Notes: a model not told the origin generated them from the letters alone. A DNA stretch of 64,000 bases from Paroedura picta (GCF_049243985.1 NC_135373.1:8849501-8913500); one strand, 5' to 3'; numbered from the stretch's first letter, positions 31,863-44,319 are shown. Numbers and translations are program-made.

Positions 31863-33170
31863 CAGGGGTAGTCAACCTGTTCGCAATAGGAAAGAGATCA
31901 TCAAGCTGCCAACAGCTACCATACAGAGTCTTGCAAGGAGCAGTCTTCTCTCCAATCCTGTTTAAGATCTTCATGCATAATCCTGTTTAAGATCTTCAAC
32001 TGGTATGGAAATTCAGGCTGGGATGTCATCAATATGCAGATGACATCCAGCTCTTCCTCCTGATGGATGACTGCCCTGATTCTCCACTAGAAGCATTAGC
32101 CAGCTACCTGGAAGTGGTGACAGGGTGGCTCAAGTAGAGTCGTCTGAAGCTCAACCCTTCCAAGACGGAGGTCCTATGGCTGGGCACAGGAAGGGTCCAA
32201 GCGAGGAAGCATGCCTACCCAACCTGGATGGAGTGCCAAGCCAAACTACTATGCCAAGCCAAACTACTAGCACCCTACTTGGCCCTGGAGTACTTAGCCA
32301 CAGCGATCCATGCGGCGGTCACCTCTAGACTGGACTTCTGCTACTTGCCTGTACAGGTCTGCCCTTAGCCTGGAAACTACAGATGGTCCAAAATACAGTG
32401 GCCAGGCTCCTCACAACATCACCATGGAGGTCCCACATCCGGTCAATCCTTCAACTGCATTGGCTACCGGTTGAATAACAGATCAGGATGAAGGTTCTGG
32501 TCATCACCTTCAAGGCCATACATGGTCAGGGCTCAGTGTACCTGAGAGAGTGCCTCTCTGCCTACACCCCTCAAAGAGCATTGTGCTCTGTCACCTCCAA
32601 CCAGCTAATCCCCAAGGAAGCCCGCTTGACTTCAGCCGTGGCCAGAGCCTTCTCTGACCTAGCCCCCACCTGATGGAAAAAGCTCCCGGAGGAGGAGATC
32701 AGGGCCCTGACGGATCTAAAACAGTTCTACAGAGCCTGCAAAAGGGAGCTCCTCCACCAGGTGTTTGGTTGAAGTCTCTGTCCTAACCCCCACCTGATGG
32801 AAAAAGCTCCCTGAGGAGATCAGGAGGAGATCAGGGCCCTGACAGACCTAAAACAGTTCCGCAGGGCCTGCAAAAGGGAGCTCCTCCGCCAGGCGTTTGG
32901 TTGAAGTCAGCTGGAACCAACAACACCCACTGGGCCCCTGAGCCTTCCTCCCAGGAATCCATGCACTTGACTCAGACAACCATGGACCTCTTTGATTGTT
33001 GTTCTGTTGGATTGTCATTCCCCTGTTTTTATCATCACCCTGACTGTTCTTCTATTCAATATGAAAAACTGGTTGTGATGTATAGTTTCTTTGTGTTCCA
33101 TGTCAACTGCCCTGAGCCTCAGGGGCAAGTGGTATACAAATGCAATAAATAAATAAATAAATAAATACAT
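31863..33170 (+). mobile_element. L2-like LINE, reverse transcriptase to 3' end
   Basis: Encodes decayed reverse transcriptase landmarks: YADDIQLFLL near 32035 and KLNPSKTEVLWLG near 32150. Then comes the C-terminal CTCAGTGTACCTGAGAGAGT region and a 3' end with CTGCCCTGAGCCTC and (AAAT)n at 33150. A MITE end (CAGGGGTAGTCAACCTG) abuts it at 31863. It holds a 124-bp tandem duplication near 32650-32905. 31440-31860 upstream holds an unclassified repeat. Confidence 0.8.
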
Positions 33171-33473
33171 TTTAGGCAAGAACATTCCTGCAGTAAAATG
33201 GAAGCTGTGTCCCTTGCTCATCTCCAAGGATGCCGTTATCATCTGCTTCAGCCCCCAGAATTTAGTCCATCCCTTGAACCACTGTACTGCCCAGCCTCCC
33301 TTGGGTACCTCTGCATTTCGCTGTTGTGAGGAGCAAAGAGTTTGGACCACCCATAACTTAAGCTTTTTAGTACTGAGTGCAGAATCCCCAAAACTGAAAC
33401 TAGCAAGCAGAACTGACAGCCCCACTTGTATGGAAGGAAGTCCTTGGGACTTTTTAACCATCGCAACCAACAA

Positions 33474-33735
33474 GAAGAAGAAGAGTTGGCTTCTATACCC
33501 CACTTTTCACTGCCCGGAGGTGCCTCAAAGTGGCTTGCAATCCACTTCCCTTCCTCTCCCCACAACAGGACCTCTGTGAGGTAGGTGGAGATGAGAGAGC
33601 TCTAAGAGAACTGCTCTGTGAGAACAACTCTAGCAGGATTGTGACTAGTCCAAGATCACTCAGCTGGCTTCATGTGGAGGAGTGGGGAATCTCATCCAGT
33701 TTGCCGGATTAGAAGCTGCCACGCTTAATCTAGCG
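33474..33735 (-). repeat. tRNA-derived SINE
   Basis: AAGAAGAAGAGTTGGCTTCT, TCAAAGTGGCTTGCAATCC and GAACAACTCTAGCAGGATTG in the order of the family, read on the minus strand. 33735-34335 holds nothing recognised. Confidence 0.75.
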
Positions 33736-34336
33736 ACCAGGAGGAAAAAGTGATATCCCCAAAAGCCCACACAAGCATTTCTTCACCCCTTAATAAGTAT
33801 ATCCTCCTTTCCTGTTGGACAGAACAAATTGCAAGCAACCATCTAATGTCCCAAGAGCTCTGTGGGGTAGGAAGGATGACTGCAGCTTACTTATTTTTTT
33901 TTATATTCCTGGTTAGAAAGAAAAAGAGGAATGCATGCATTGTGCAGGGAAACAGCTGAAAAGGTTAAGAGGTATTAGAAGAAAGAATTCTGCTTTTCTC
34001 CTGGCTTTAGCCTGACACCAAACAACGTCTTCATAAACTTACCTTGAGATGTCTCTGCCTTAATTCTGCTTCTACATAATCTCAAAATTCACCTGCTGGT
34101 GAAAAAAAGGCAGTTTTCCCTTCCCTTTAAAAGAAATATCTACAGTTGCCTCTTCTTATCTGGCACAGAAGTGCCTTCCCCTTTATTCAAAAGAGGCTGG
34201 CATGCTCTGAGAAAATTATCCACAACCAGCGCCCACAACAGTGGCTTTTATCCAGAGCAGACTCCTCCTCCTACCCAAATCCAGCTAGGCATGGCCCTCA
34301 CTGTCCAGTTTGCAAACAGCACACTTTCCCTAGGTA

Positions 34337-34361
34337 GAAGAAGAAGAAGAAGAAGAAGAAG

Positions 34362-34392
<31 letters not shown>

Positions 34393-35005
34393 CTCAAAGC
34401 AAAGGAGTCTCAAAGCAGCTTACATTCACCTTCCCTTTCCTCTCCCCACAACAGACACCCTGTGAGGGAGGGGAGGCTGAGAGAGCCCTGATATTACTGA
34501 AGAAGAGTTGGTTCTTATATGCTGCTCTTCTCTACCTGAAGGAGTCTCAAAGCGGCTTACATTCACCTTCCCTTCCCTCCCCCCACAACAGACACCATGT
34601 GAGGGAGATGAGGCTGAGAGAGCCCTGATACTACTGAAGAAGAAGAGATTTGGTTCTTATGTGCCGCTTTTCTCTACCCGAAGCAGTCTCAAAGCGGCTT
34701 ACATTCACCTTCCCTTTCCTCTCCCCACAACAGACACCCTGTGACGGAGGGGAGGCTGAGAGAGCCCTGATATTACTGAAGAAGAATTGGTTCTTATATA
34801 CCGCTTTTCTCTCCCAAAGGAGTCTCAAAGCGGCTTACATTCGCCTTCCCTTTCCTCTCTCCACAACACACACCCCGTGAAGGAGGTGAGGCTGAGAGAG
34901 CCCTGATATTACTGCTCGGTTCAGAACAGCTTTATCAGTGCTCTGGAGAGCCCAAGGTCACCCAGATGGTTGGATGTGGGGGAGCCCTGCTGAAAGACTT
35001 GGGGA
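34337..35005 (-). repeat. Multimeric tRNA-derived SINE (four 3' units) with (GAA)n
   Basis: After (GAA)n at 34337-34390, four consecutive ~140-bp 3' units each carry GGAGTCTCAAAGC and GAGAGAGCCCTGATA, starting near 34391, 34503, 34643 and 34785. One continues into the body (CTTTATCAGTGCTCTGG) to 35005. The tRNA head is not clear. Confidence 0.85.
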
Positions 35006-35390
35006 AGATGCTGTCTAAACCTACTTAGGATTTCTCTCTTAATCATGTAATACATTGTTGTTGCAGTCATTTGATTCTCCTGCAATGTCCCGGATACATG
35101 CCATGCTTAAGTTTTGCAGTTTGGTTTGTCGTTGAACCACGAACCAAACCACAAACTGATATGCCCGTTCACAAATGAATCTGGTTTGTATAAATTAGTG
35201 AGCTATTTAAAGTTTAAACCCCTGATTTCTGCTCCCTGTGACAGTGGCAGGGAGCAGAAGGCAAGGGTTTAAATGGCTCCGCATCATGGTTTAAATGGCT
35301 CCGCATCATTTAAACCCTTTGATTCTGCTTTGTAACCCTTCAAAATGATGAGGAGCAAAAGCAGGAGGGTTAAACAGCTCCTGTGAGAGG

Positions 35391-35700
35391 CACTTCACCC
35401 CCGTCCTGTCTATTAGTCAGGGAGAGTCATAACCCACAGACAGGAGGGGGGTAATGTGCCCTCCCCCCAGGTATTTCACAACTTCCTTTCTGCTGGTTGG
35501 GGAAAGCCAAAGAAAGAAGGGGGTGAAATATGCCCCCAGGCACTTCATTTTCTTTCTGCTAGCCGAGGAGAGCTGCAAGCAGCAAAAAGGAGGATGTGAT
35601 GTGCCCCTTGGGAGGCACTTCGTCCCTTCCTTTCTGCTGGCCAGCAAAACCCAAGGCCAGCAGGCAGGAGGGGTGAAATGCCCCCCTGGGAGGCATTTCT
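35391..35700 (+). repeat. ~75-bp minisatellite, four degenerate units
   Basis: Units begin near 35391, 35472, 35541, 35616 and 35694 (CACTTCA or CATTTC motif). Each contains TTTCTGCTGG-like sequence and GAAATG or ATGTGCCC. The 35040-35390 stretch before it is an unclassified repeat with a ~25-bp duplicated AAATGGCTCCGCATCAT. Confidence 0.6.
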
Positions 35701-36043
35701 CTTCCAGATTTCTGTGGCTCAGATCCATTTGAACCCTCTTTCTCTGCTCCCTGCCATTTTTTTGCAGAGCAGAACTCGATCATTAAATGGAACCATTCAC
35801 CCCTCCAGTTTTGCTCCCCATCTCTTCAAAAGGACTCCGTCCTCAGATGGTGAACAGTTATCCCCTCACACCAAGGAGCTATCCTGGGGGGGGGGGGCTC
35901 TTGGTGATTTAATCCTTAGGCAGGTAGATAAGAGTGCTGCAACCCTGCATACTGATCACATGGTGATTTGCCTGCCTGGTTCAAGGTAGCAGACATTCCC
36001 CATGATCTACATAGGCTGGAAGACAGTCAGTGATGGTTTAAGG

Positions 36044-36179
36044 CAGGGGTAGTCAACCTGTGGTCCTCCAGATGTCCATGGACTACAATTCCCATGAGCC
36101 CCTGCCAGCAAATGCTGGCAGGGGCTCATGGGAATTGTAGTCCATGGACATCTGGAGGACCACAGGTTGACTACCCCTG
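36044..36179. mobile_element. hAT palindromic MITE, 136 bp
   Basis: Perfect 8-bp duplication GTTTAAGG at 36036-36043 and 36180-36187. The centre is CCAGCAAATGCTGG. 36190-36730 nearby holds only two similar TGTCATTATCAGCTGTT blocks. Confidence 0.93.
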
Positions 36180-36734
36180 GTTTAAGGATTCATGGGGCCC
36201 ATTGCACTAGAGCGACTTTAAGGATTTGCAGGGCCCTTTTATTTTTACAGAATGGAAGAGCCCAGGAGTGACAGCAGCTCCAGGACGAGAGTAAGTGTGG
36301 GATGGAGGAGTCCATAATTGGAGGAATCAATCCCACACTTGCTCTCCCTTTCACAGCTGGTGATAGAAACCTTGGGGAGGGTGGTGTGGGCTAGACTCAT
36401 CCACTCCTCACCCACCTTTCCTTAAATGGCTTCCTGTTCACACTGGGGGGGGGGATTTAAAAGGGAGCTGGCAGCCTGGCTGTCATTATCAGCTGTTAGT
36501 ACCGCCTACTCCCTTTAAATCTCTCCCCCCAAATTTGCAGACAAAGCTGCCTGTGAAGTTGGGGGAAGTCTGGGAAGCCTGGGAAGGAATTTAAAGGGAG
36601 CAGAGGGTGTGTCTGTCATTATCAGCTGTTCGTTGCACCACTGACCCTTCCCCGCCTAGTCAGGCACTGCCTGAGAAAGTGAGGGAGGCAAATGCAAATT
36701 TCAGATTCAGAAAACCTTTATTGGCCTAATATAT

Positions 36735-36990
36735 AGAAGAAGAAGAGTTGGTTCTTATATCCTGCTTTCCCCTACCCGAAGGAGGCTCAAAGCGGCCTTC
36801 CCTTCCTCTCCCAACAACAGACACCTTGTGAGAGACGTGAGGCTGAGAGAGCCCTGTATTACTGTTCGGTCAGAACAGCTTTATCAGTGCTGTGGCGAGC
36901 CCAAGGTCACCCAGCTGGCTGCATGTGGGGGAGTGCAGAATCGAACTCTTAGAAGTCCGCACTCCTAAACACTACACCAAAATGGCTCAT
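36735..36990 (-). repeat. tRNA-derived SINE, full copy
   Basis: From AGAAGAAGAGTTGGTTCTTA through CAGCTTTATCAGTGCTGTGG to the tRNA head (TCCTAAACACTACACCA). A further partial copy, headed by (GAA)n, lies at 37417-37560. Confidence 0.85.
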
Positions 36991-37564
36991 CAGAGTCCAA
37001 TGTAATGAATAAAGTTCAAAGGCAAGGGCATATAAGATGACAATTTGAAACTGACAGTCTTCATCAGTGGAGGGGTTTATTCTTGAAATGGCCAACAAAA
37101 TTTTGGCCACCCCAAGAATAGCTGATAGTTCCTTCTCACTCAGCATCATTTTAACCAGTTGCTTCTCTTTTACACAATCATATTTCAGTTTCTTCATTTA
37201 ATTGCCTAAGGAATGTTGATACATCAAAAAACTTAGGACAACCCAGCAGTAAATGCAGCAATATATCCGGGGCATTGCCTCTTTGCACACAAGTTCTTTC
37301 ATCAAAGGGGATTTGAAGAAAACGGCCACTAGATTATTTCAACGAGAAGATATTTTACTGTGCTAAGAGAAAGGGTCTTTTAAGAGGACAGCTGTCCAGT
37401 AGGAAGAAGGAAGAAGGAGGAAGAAGAAGAAGAAGAAGAAGAAGAAGAAGAAGAAGAGTTGGTTCTTTATCAATGCTGTGGCGAGCCCAAGGTCACCCAG
37501 CTGGCTGCATGTTGGGGAGTGCAGAATAAAATCCAGTTCACTAGATTAAAAGTCCACACTCAAG

Positions 37565-38010
37565 TTTGCATTGATTTATATAACAAAGGGATACAGGAGG
37601 TATACAGGAGGTACACCTGGCCTCAGCTAGGACCAGGGCCAGGGCTTCTTTGGTCCTGGCCCCTTCCTGGCAGAATGAGCTCCTAGAAGAGCTGAAGGTC
37701 CTGATGGGGCTACCAGAGTTCCCCAGGGCCTGCAAGACAGAGCTCGTCCACCAGGCCAGAGCTAGGAAGATCTATATTGCCCCTCCTCCAAATGTTTTAT
37801 TATTTTAACAGATAGGAAACTATTAAACACCTACCTTGAGGCTAAAGCTAGGTCAATTGGGTGGAGCTTGATGGGGTTCTGGGGGGAAGGGTCAGGTTTG
37901 TAATATTTGTGATTTTATTGCGTTTTTACAATTTCGCTGTGAACCGCTGTGAGCTGGCTGGCCCAAGAGCAGCGGTCCATAAGGTGAACAATATAATAAA
38001 TACACAAATA
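37565..38010 (+). mobile_element. L2-like LINE 3' part
   Basis: CTTTGGTCCTGGCCCCTTCC, GCAGAATGAGCTCCTAGAAG and a 3' end with GTGAACCGCTGTGAGCTGG and AATAAATAC. 5'-truncated. Confidence 0.7.
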
Positions 38011-38398
38011 TTCCAATAACTACATGAACATACCCTACAGGTTGGTAAGCCCATCAATTGGGCATCAAGGTTTTCCTGTCTTTGTGTGCTCAAAGACTGG
38101 ACTCTTGGACAGCTACTGGTGTCATTCAGGGCATCAGCAGCTGCTTTCCAGAAAGTGTGACAGTCCGGTGACTTTACGACTTCATTTCATGCTTCCCAGT
38201 TCTTTTTGTAGAAGCTGAATGTTTTTAAGTTGTAACTAAAGAGTCATATTCCTTTTCAACTCTGAGATACCGTTCTTGATCCACCTGCCAGCCAGATTTT
38301 AATGAGGGTTTAATGCTTTCTTTTTGGATAGACAGTCCTTATCAACCCAAATGGACATTTTGATTTTAATCTTTGGGGGCTTAGCCTAATGGATAGAA

Positions 38399-38721
38399 TG
38401 GCTTTTCTCTCCCATTGAGAAACCCCTGAAACGTTCTTCAAATTTCGAGGAACCCCAAAAGTAGTGTGATTATAGTTGGGAAGCATCGTTGTGGACACAC
38501 CCATCCAGGGCCCCTCCCCTTCCTGCCCCCTTCAGGTCCATTATTGGCCACTATGTGGGGGGGAGGGTTGACATGACCATATATGGTCATATCACTTGAT
38601 AAATGTTTAACAAATTTTAAAAATATATCGAAAATTAATTAAATCCCAATCCATTCAGGAAACTCTTCCAGGGCCAATAAGAAGCCCCAGGGTTTCATGA
38701 AAACATGGTTGAGAAAGCCTG
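38399..38721 (-). mobile_element. hAT non-autonomous element, CAGGCTTTCTCAACC type
   Basis: The right end GGTTGAGAAAGCCTG is clear and the left end (TGGCTTTTCTC) has drifted. Flanks are GGATAGAA and GGATACAA (one mismatch). The interior CATATATGGTCATATCAC is shared with 13403-13759. Confidence 0.85.
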
Positions 38722-39142
38722 GGATACAAAGCTTCTGTTAGGAAAGCAAAAATATATGCCAGAAATAAAGCTTTCCCTTTCATTGAATAGTTTTGAAGAC
38801 TCTAATAGTTCTTCCAAGTGAGTGGCTAACATAGTTGTCCAACTGGTTTTTCTAAAATGGTGGAGTGGTATCTGGACAAAGCTCTCCCATACCTGCGAGC
38901 TGAAGGCCGGTATTATATGCATAGAATTTTGATTACAACTTTAAGTGCGTTGAAATATTGAAAACTTTTAGGATAAGTTTCAAAATCATAGGGGGAAACA
39001 ACCACTGATGAAAGGTCTACTTTGAAAACGGAACAAAATCTAGAGTCCGTTCTCGTTGTTTCATTTATCATTAAAATAGAGATTGTATAAATATATTGTT
39101 AACTGATTTTAATAGCCTGGGACAGGTTCTCTCTTTTTCTGT

Positions 39143-39425
39143 TGTTGTTGTTGTTAGGTGCGAAGTCGTGTACAACCCATCGCGACCCCATAGACAATGA
39201 TCCTCCAGGCCTTCCTGTACCATTCCTCAAAGTCCATTTAAGTTTGAACCAACTGCTTCAGTGACTCCATCCAGCCACCTCATTCTCTGTCGTCCCCTTC
39301 TTCTTTTGCCCTGAATCGCTCCCAGCATTAGGCTCTTCTCCAGGGAGTCCTTCCTTCTCATGAGGTGGCCAAAGTATTTGAGCTTCATCTTCAGGATCTG
39401 GCTTTCTAAGGAGCAGTCAGGCGGG
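39143..39425 (-). mobile_element. BovB (RTE) LINE 3' end
   Basis: (GTT)n is followed by GTGCGAAGTCGTGTACAAC, CATCGCGACCCCATAGACAA, then CTTCTCATGAGGTGGCCAAA. This is the BovB 3' region read in reverse. 38725-39140 before it holds nothing recognised. Confidence 0.8.
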
Positions 39426-39600
39426 TAAAGTCTGTTACAACCAGTATATATTACTTGCAGAAAAAGATTCTGTTTTATTGATTTTAATACAGGGGGGTAA
39501 AGTCATATGGCCACTTTCAGAATAATATTCTATGGCATGTATGAAATTAATTATTTCAGGCAATACACAAATGTAATCAACAATGCTATGTCCCCTAGTA

Positions 39601-40032
39601 GAGTGGTCCCCAACCTGCGGTCCACGGCCCAGTGTCGGGCCGCGAAGGCCAGGGCGCCGGGCCGCGGTTCCCTCTCCCCGCCATCCCTGCAGTAAAAAAC
39701 TTCCCAGGCCGCAAGCCTGCGGCCCGGGAAGCTTCTTACTGCGGGAGGTGGGAGAAAGGGAATAAAGGCCGTGCCGCGTATTGCACATGCACGGCCCAGG
39801 CATGCATGCGCACATGCGTGCTGCGTGGCCGAAACCGCACACGCACAGCACTTTCGCGCACGCACTTTCGTGAAAGTGCCACGCATGCGCGATTTCAGCT
39901 GCGCAGCACGCATGTGCGCATGCGCGGCCCACCCGCGCGTGCGCAATTTACGGGCACGGCCATGCATGCATGCTGCGCGGCCGCGGCCGTCGCCCTGCCG
40001 GTCCCCTGCCAGAAAAAGGTTGGGGACCACTG
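39601..40032. mobile_element. hAT non-autonomous element, GC-rich type
   Basis: Ends GAGTGGTCCCCAACC and GGTTGGGGACCACTG, 432 bp, with flanks CCCTAGTA and CCGTAGTA (one mismatch). The core is CpG-rich, with many GCGCATGC-like runs. 40040-40510 after it is AT-rich with nothing recognised. Confidence 0.9.
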
Positions 40033-40510
40033 CCGTAGTAGATATATGAGCACTTTTATTAGCGTTTAAATAGCTTTTTGAACCATTGAGGATATTTAAA
40101 TGTAGATCACTACACAATTAATCAAGTGTTTGCTGGCTGTATTGGTTTTGGGTGTCAATAAAGTTCCTCGAGGGGGGTCTTGATTTTTATTAGTTGTATT
40201 AAGTTTTAATTGACTACTATTTGTCCCTATTCAAGCATTAAAGTCACTCATTAAAATTATTTTAGCGTCAGGGTATTTTTTTTAAAGGAAATAATAAATA
40301 CAGAATACTTTCCTGCAGATTAACAATCTATATTCCATCTCTAGCACTGGAGCAATATAAATGACTAATATTGGACTAGGAAGAATTAAGATTGCATGGG
40401 TCAAGGGTTGGCAGATGGCAGTTTATGAGATTCTATCCATAATGTTTGATTTCACTAAGATACTAAGTCCTATTTAGTTCCTCCCTCTATTGTTAGCAGG
40501 TATGGCTCTT

Positions 40511-40777
40511 ATGAGCCAGCTTGGTGCAGTGGTTAGGAGTACTGATCTGGCGAGCCGGGTTTGATTCTGCGCACCCCCACATGCAGCCAGCTGGGTGGCC
40601 TTGGGCTTGCCAGGGCACTGATAAAGCTGTTCTGACCGAGCAGTGATATCAGGGCTCTCTCAGCCTCACCTCCCTCACAGGGTGTCAGTTGTGGGGAGAG
40701 GAACGGGAAGGTGAATGTATGCCACTTTGAGACTCCTTTGGGTAGAGCAAAAGCGGCGTATAAGAACTAACTCTTTA
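40511..40777 (+). repeat. tRNA-derived SINE, full copy
   Basis: From GAGCCAGCTTGGTGCAGTGG through GACCGAGCAGTGATATCAGG to GGCGTATAAGAACTAACTC. 40780-41395 holds no recognised feature. Confidence 0.88.
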
Positions 40778-41397
40778 TCTTATGTTAAAGCTTTAAAACC
40801 TTGGAGATGAATTTCTGTTGTGACCCAAGTTTCTGGAAGTGATGTTATGCCGTAGTTTTGCAGGAAAGAGATAAAATCGGTGTCCTTGTACTTGTTGTGC
40901 CATCCCATAATATTCCAAGACAGGATGAGTAAACTGAATGCCGGTCCAACAAAATCTAGTCAATCTGAATTCCTTATCAATCTAGCCATATGTGTCCTTG
41001 GAGTCTCAAACTAATCATCTAGGGATAGAAGCTCAATCTCGTCTGCATCTTTGTCAGATACTACGCATCCATTTTTTGCAGTGCTCCCCCCACGGAATGC
41101 AGGTGCAGTGGAATGTTTCTGCCAATGCGGGGAGGGTATTTCCACACATTAGTAAAAAAAGTGTCACGCTCACAGAATGGCGAAGTGCTAAATTATAAAG
41201 TACCTCCTAGGGGCCCTCCTCACCTTTTTGCTGTCTCGCCTTTGTCTGCCTTTTTTTTGCGTGTCTTACCCTCCTCATTTGCTGCTGGAAGAGGTGGAAG
41301 AGAGCAACATACCTTGTACGCATTGCTTCTGCCTGTCAATCAATTCAGGCAACCAATCCCCTTTCTCCAACAGTTTAAAGGGCCTGTGATACCCGCT

Positions 41398-41516
41398 AAT
41401 ATCTATATCTATATCTATATCTATATCTATATCTATATCTATATCTATATCTATATCTATATCTATATCTATATCTATATCTATATCTATATCTATATCT
41501 ATATCTATATCTATAT
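41398..41516 (+). repeat. (CTATAT)n hexanucleotide microsatellite, ~20 units
   Basis: About 119 bp of nearly pure CTATAT. 41530-42345 after it holds no recognised feature apart from a short repeat block near 42100. Confidence 0.97.
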
Positions 41517-42349
41517 TAATTCATACTTCTCCATCGCAATGCCTATGCACAGAATCATAGATGCATAGTGCTTTTTGGATGCCACCCCTTATGGGATCAC
41601 GAGTCCTTTGATAAATTAGAAAATTAATATAGTTCCTGACTTTTTTTGGTGGGGGAGGGAGAGAAAACTTTCAAGACGCACACTTTGTTGAATAAAATTT
41701 TATTTTATTTCTGGCATCACCTACATGTCTGTCTGCCTATTCGTTGCTCCAGGCATGTCACCATTTTTAAAAGAAATTCCTGTCTCCAGGAACGAGGGAG
41801 AGGGAGGCGGGTGTGAGGGGAGGACGAAGCAGGCGACTTTAGCGTGTTTGAGCCTCCATGCCTTCCTTCTTCATTAGCTAGCTCTCCAGTAGCTAGCGCT
41901 TTTTATGTTGGTGAATCCACTTTATTCGATTCCCAAAGAAGGGCTTTTAAAATGGAGGTTGTAGAGAGCTGTCAGCTGGATGTGGGTGACGTCATGTGCA
42001 GGGGCCGGAATATTCAGCTTGCAATCAACTGGCATGATGCTACATTTAACGGGTGCAGAAATGCCCTTCATTTTGCAGTATGCTGAGAGTGTTTGGGAAT
42101 GTCATCCCACCTTCCAGCAAAAAAATGGTGCCTTGCAGCACCATGAAGCACCACAAAGCTGACTAGGGCTGAGGCGAACTGCTGGCAACTATAGCCCCTG
42201 TTGTTGTCCGCAAGGCCTAATAAAAGTGGACCACCTAGAACATTTGCAGGAGACAAAGCTCCCTCCAATGTTGCTTCTGACAAAGGGAGCTATCACTTTC
42301 AAAAACTTAAGCCCCCAATATCTTGTTGGGCTTTAGGGTGTCACTAGAC

Positions 42350-42475
42350 CAGCAATGGCCAATATGTGGCTCTTCAGATGTCCACGGACTACAATTTCCA
42401 TGAGCCCCTATCATCATGGTCTCATGGGAATTGTAGTCCATGGACATCTGGAGAGCCACAGTTTGACCACCCCAT
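42350..42475. mobile_element. Old palindromic hAT MITE copy
   Basis: Diverged copy with CTTCAGATGTCCACGGACT and ATGGGAATTGTAGTCCATGG. The left flank CACTAGAC has the expected TA centre. The termini have drifted. Confidence 0.6.
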
Positions 42476-42754
42476 ACTAGATGCAAATCTGGCTGTCCTA
42501 CTGGAGGGCTACTCTCGGAAATTTTGTTTTACTGCATCAGGAGGAGCTTTGTAGTCAAAGATTTAGATTGGGAGTCTTTAGTCTTGCTGAGTCTTCAGGA
42601 ACTGTTAGAATGTGGGAAATAGAGATTTCGTTATCATGACAAAATGGCTGTCAGAGGGCCAGGGTCAAGCAACAAAATGGCTGCCATGGAGTAATTTATT
42701 TATAATTACATTTATAGCCTGTCCCACTTCTTCCTGCCATCTCTAGGCTTGTCT

Positions 42755-42905
42755 CCCTAGGTGGAGCTGGAGATCTCCTGGAGTTAAAACTGGGCTTCAG
42801 ACCACAACATTCCCTGGAGGTAATGGAAGCTGTAGAGGCTGGACACCATACTCAACTCCCTTTCCAAGCTCCACCCTCTCCCTAGACACAACCTCCCAGT
42901 CCCTT
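42755..42905 (+). repeat. GGGTTGCCA-type MITE fragment
   Basis: Contains GTGGAGCTGGAGATCTCCTG and CATTCCCTGGAGGTAATGG, followed by the CTCCACCCTCTCCCTAG part. Ends not preserved. Confidence 0.45.
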
Positions 42906-43094
42906 AAACTGGAGTCGGGTGGAGAAAACAAGACCATCATAAAGATTGTTCAAATCATGTGAATGTGAAGAAAACCCTGCTTTGTTAGCAATGCACTTTG
43001 CAAAATGATGTTCTCATCTTTCTTAGCAATGCACTGCTAACCTGTGCCTAAAAGGTATACCTCATAACAGGACACGCTGAAGCCCAAGGCAATG

Positions 43095-43398
43095 AATGGC
43101 ATAGTGTAGTGGGTATGAGCAGCAGACTCTAATCTGTAGAGCTGGGTTAGATTCCCCACTCCACTTCCACATGCAGCCAGCTGGGTGACCTCGGGCCAGT
43201 CACAGTTCTCTCAGCCTCACCTACCTCATAGGTTGTCTTTTGTGGGAGAGGAAGGGAAGGTGATTGTCAGTCGCTTTGAGACACATGAGACCTGCTGGGT
43301 GACCTTGGGCTAGTCACAGTTCTCTTAGAACTCTCAGCCCCACCTACCTCATAGGGTGTCTTTTGTGGGGAGAGAAAGGGAAGGTGATTGTAAGCCTC

Positions 43399-43471
<73 letters not shown>

Positions 43472-43556
43472 GGTGGCTCGAGGCGGCTTACATAATCCCA
43501 ACCCCTTTGAGACTCCTTCGGGTAGTGAAAAGTGGGGTACAAAAATCTAGCTCTTC
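43095..43556 (+). repeat. tRNA-derived SINE multimer with internal (TTA)n
   Basis: The head (GGCATAGTGTAGTGGGTATG) and body are followed by two repeated 3' units. The second is interrupted by (TTA)n at 43398-43470 before the final GGTAGTGAAAAGTGGGGTAC. 43570-44320 holds nothing recognised. Confidence 0.8.
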
Positions 43557-44319
43557 TCTTTAGCACTCTCGAAGGTCAAGGAGTTACACAAGGTATTCTA
43601 ATTGACTAGGAGTAGACACCAAACATAATTGTCTAGTAAAAGATGTAGTTAGAACATCAACCTTACAGAGGGAGCAAGTAGGCAAGGAGGGAATCTGAAT
43701 TTTACATATGTTTGAGATTACTTTCTCTCTCTTTCATCCTTGAATGTGGTCCCTTTAGGCACCATGGCATCCCCCAGTGGGTGCTCTGGAGCCAATTAGC
43801 TTCTTGCTTAAAGCATCTCTTCCCTAAGGCAACGATTCAGTCCTGGCTTTCCTCCAGGCTGATGGAGAAGGAAGTGCTTTAGAAACCCTGGTCAGTGTCA
43901 CCTTTGAATCTCCAGGGGAGTGCCTAAGCAGAAACACCTGCCTCCTTATTAGGTAGATGCTGGACTTAGAACCTACCACATTTTGTGACGCAAATTAAAG
44001 GAAGCTTTATGAATGTTCAAATACAGTGGCCACAGAGCAGCTCCTAGGTAGAGACAGCTTCAGTCCTGGAAGTGTGATACTGAAATACAGTAAATTAGTC
44101 TCCTAAGAAGTATATTGCTAAAAAGGTAACTTTAGGCCATTTCCGCATATGCAAAACGTAGCTTGACAGACTCCGCATGTTGACGGCATTTTTAGGCCCC
44201 CTTGCTTGACATTGCCTGCATCCCGAGGCTGTCCAGTAGGCTGCTCGTGATTTCACCATTTCAAAATTGCAATGCGATGTATCTATGAAAGTGGATTTAC
44301 CACCCTAAAAAGCGTGAGC

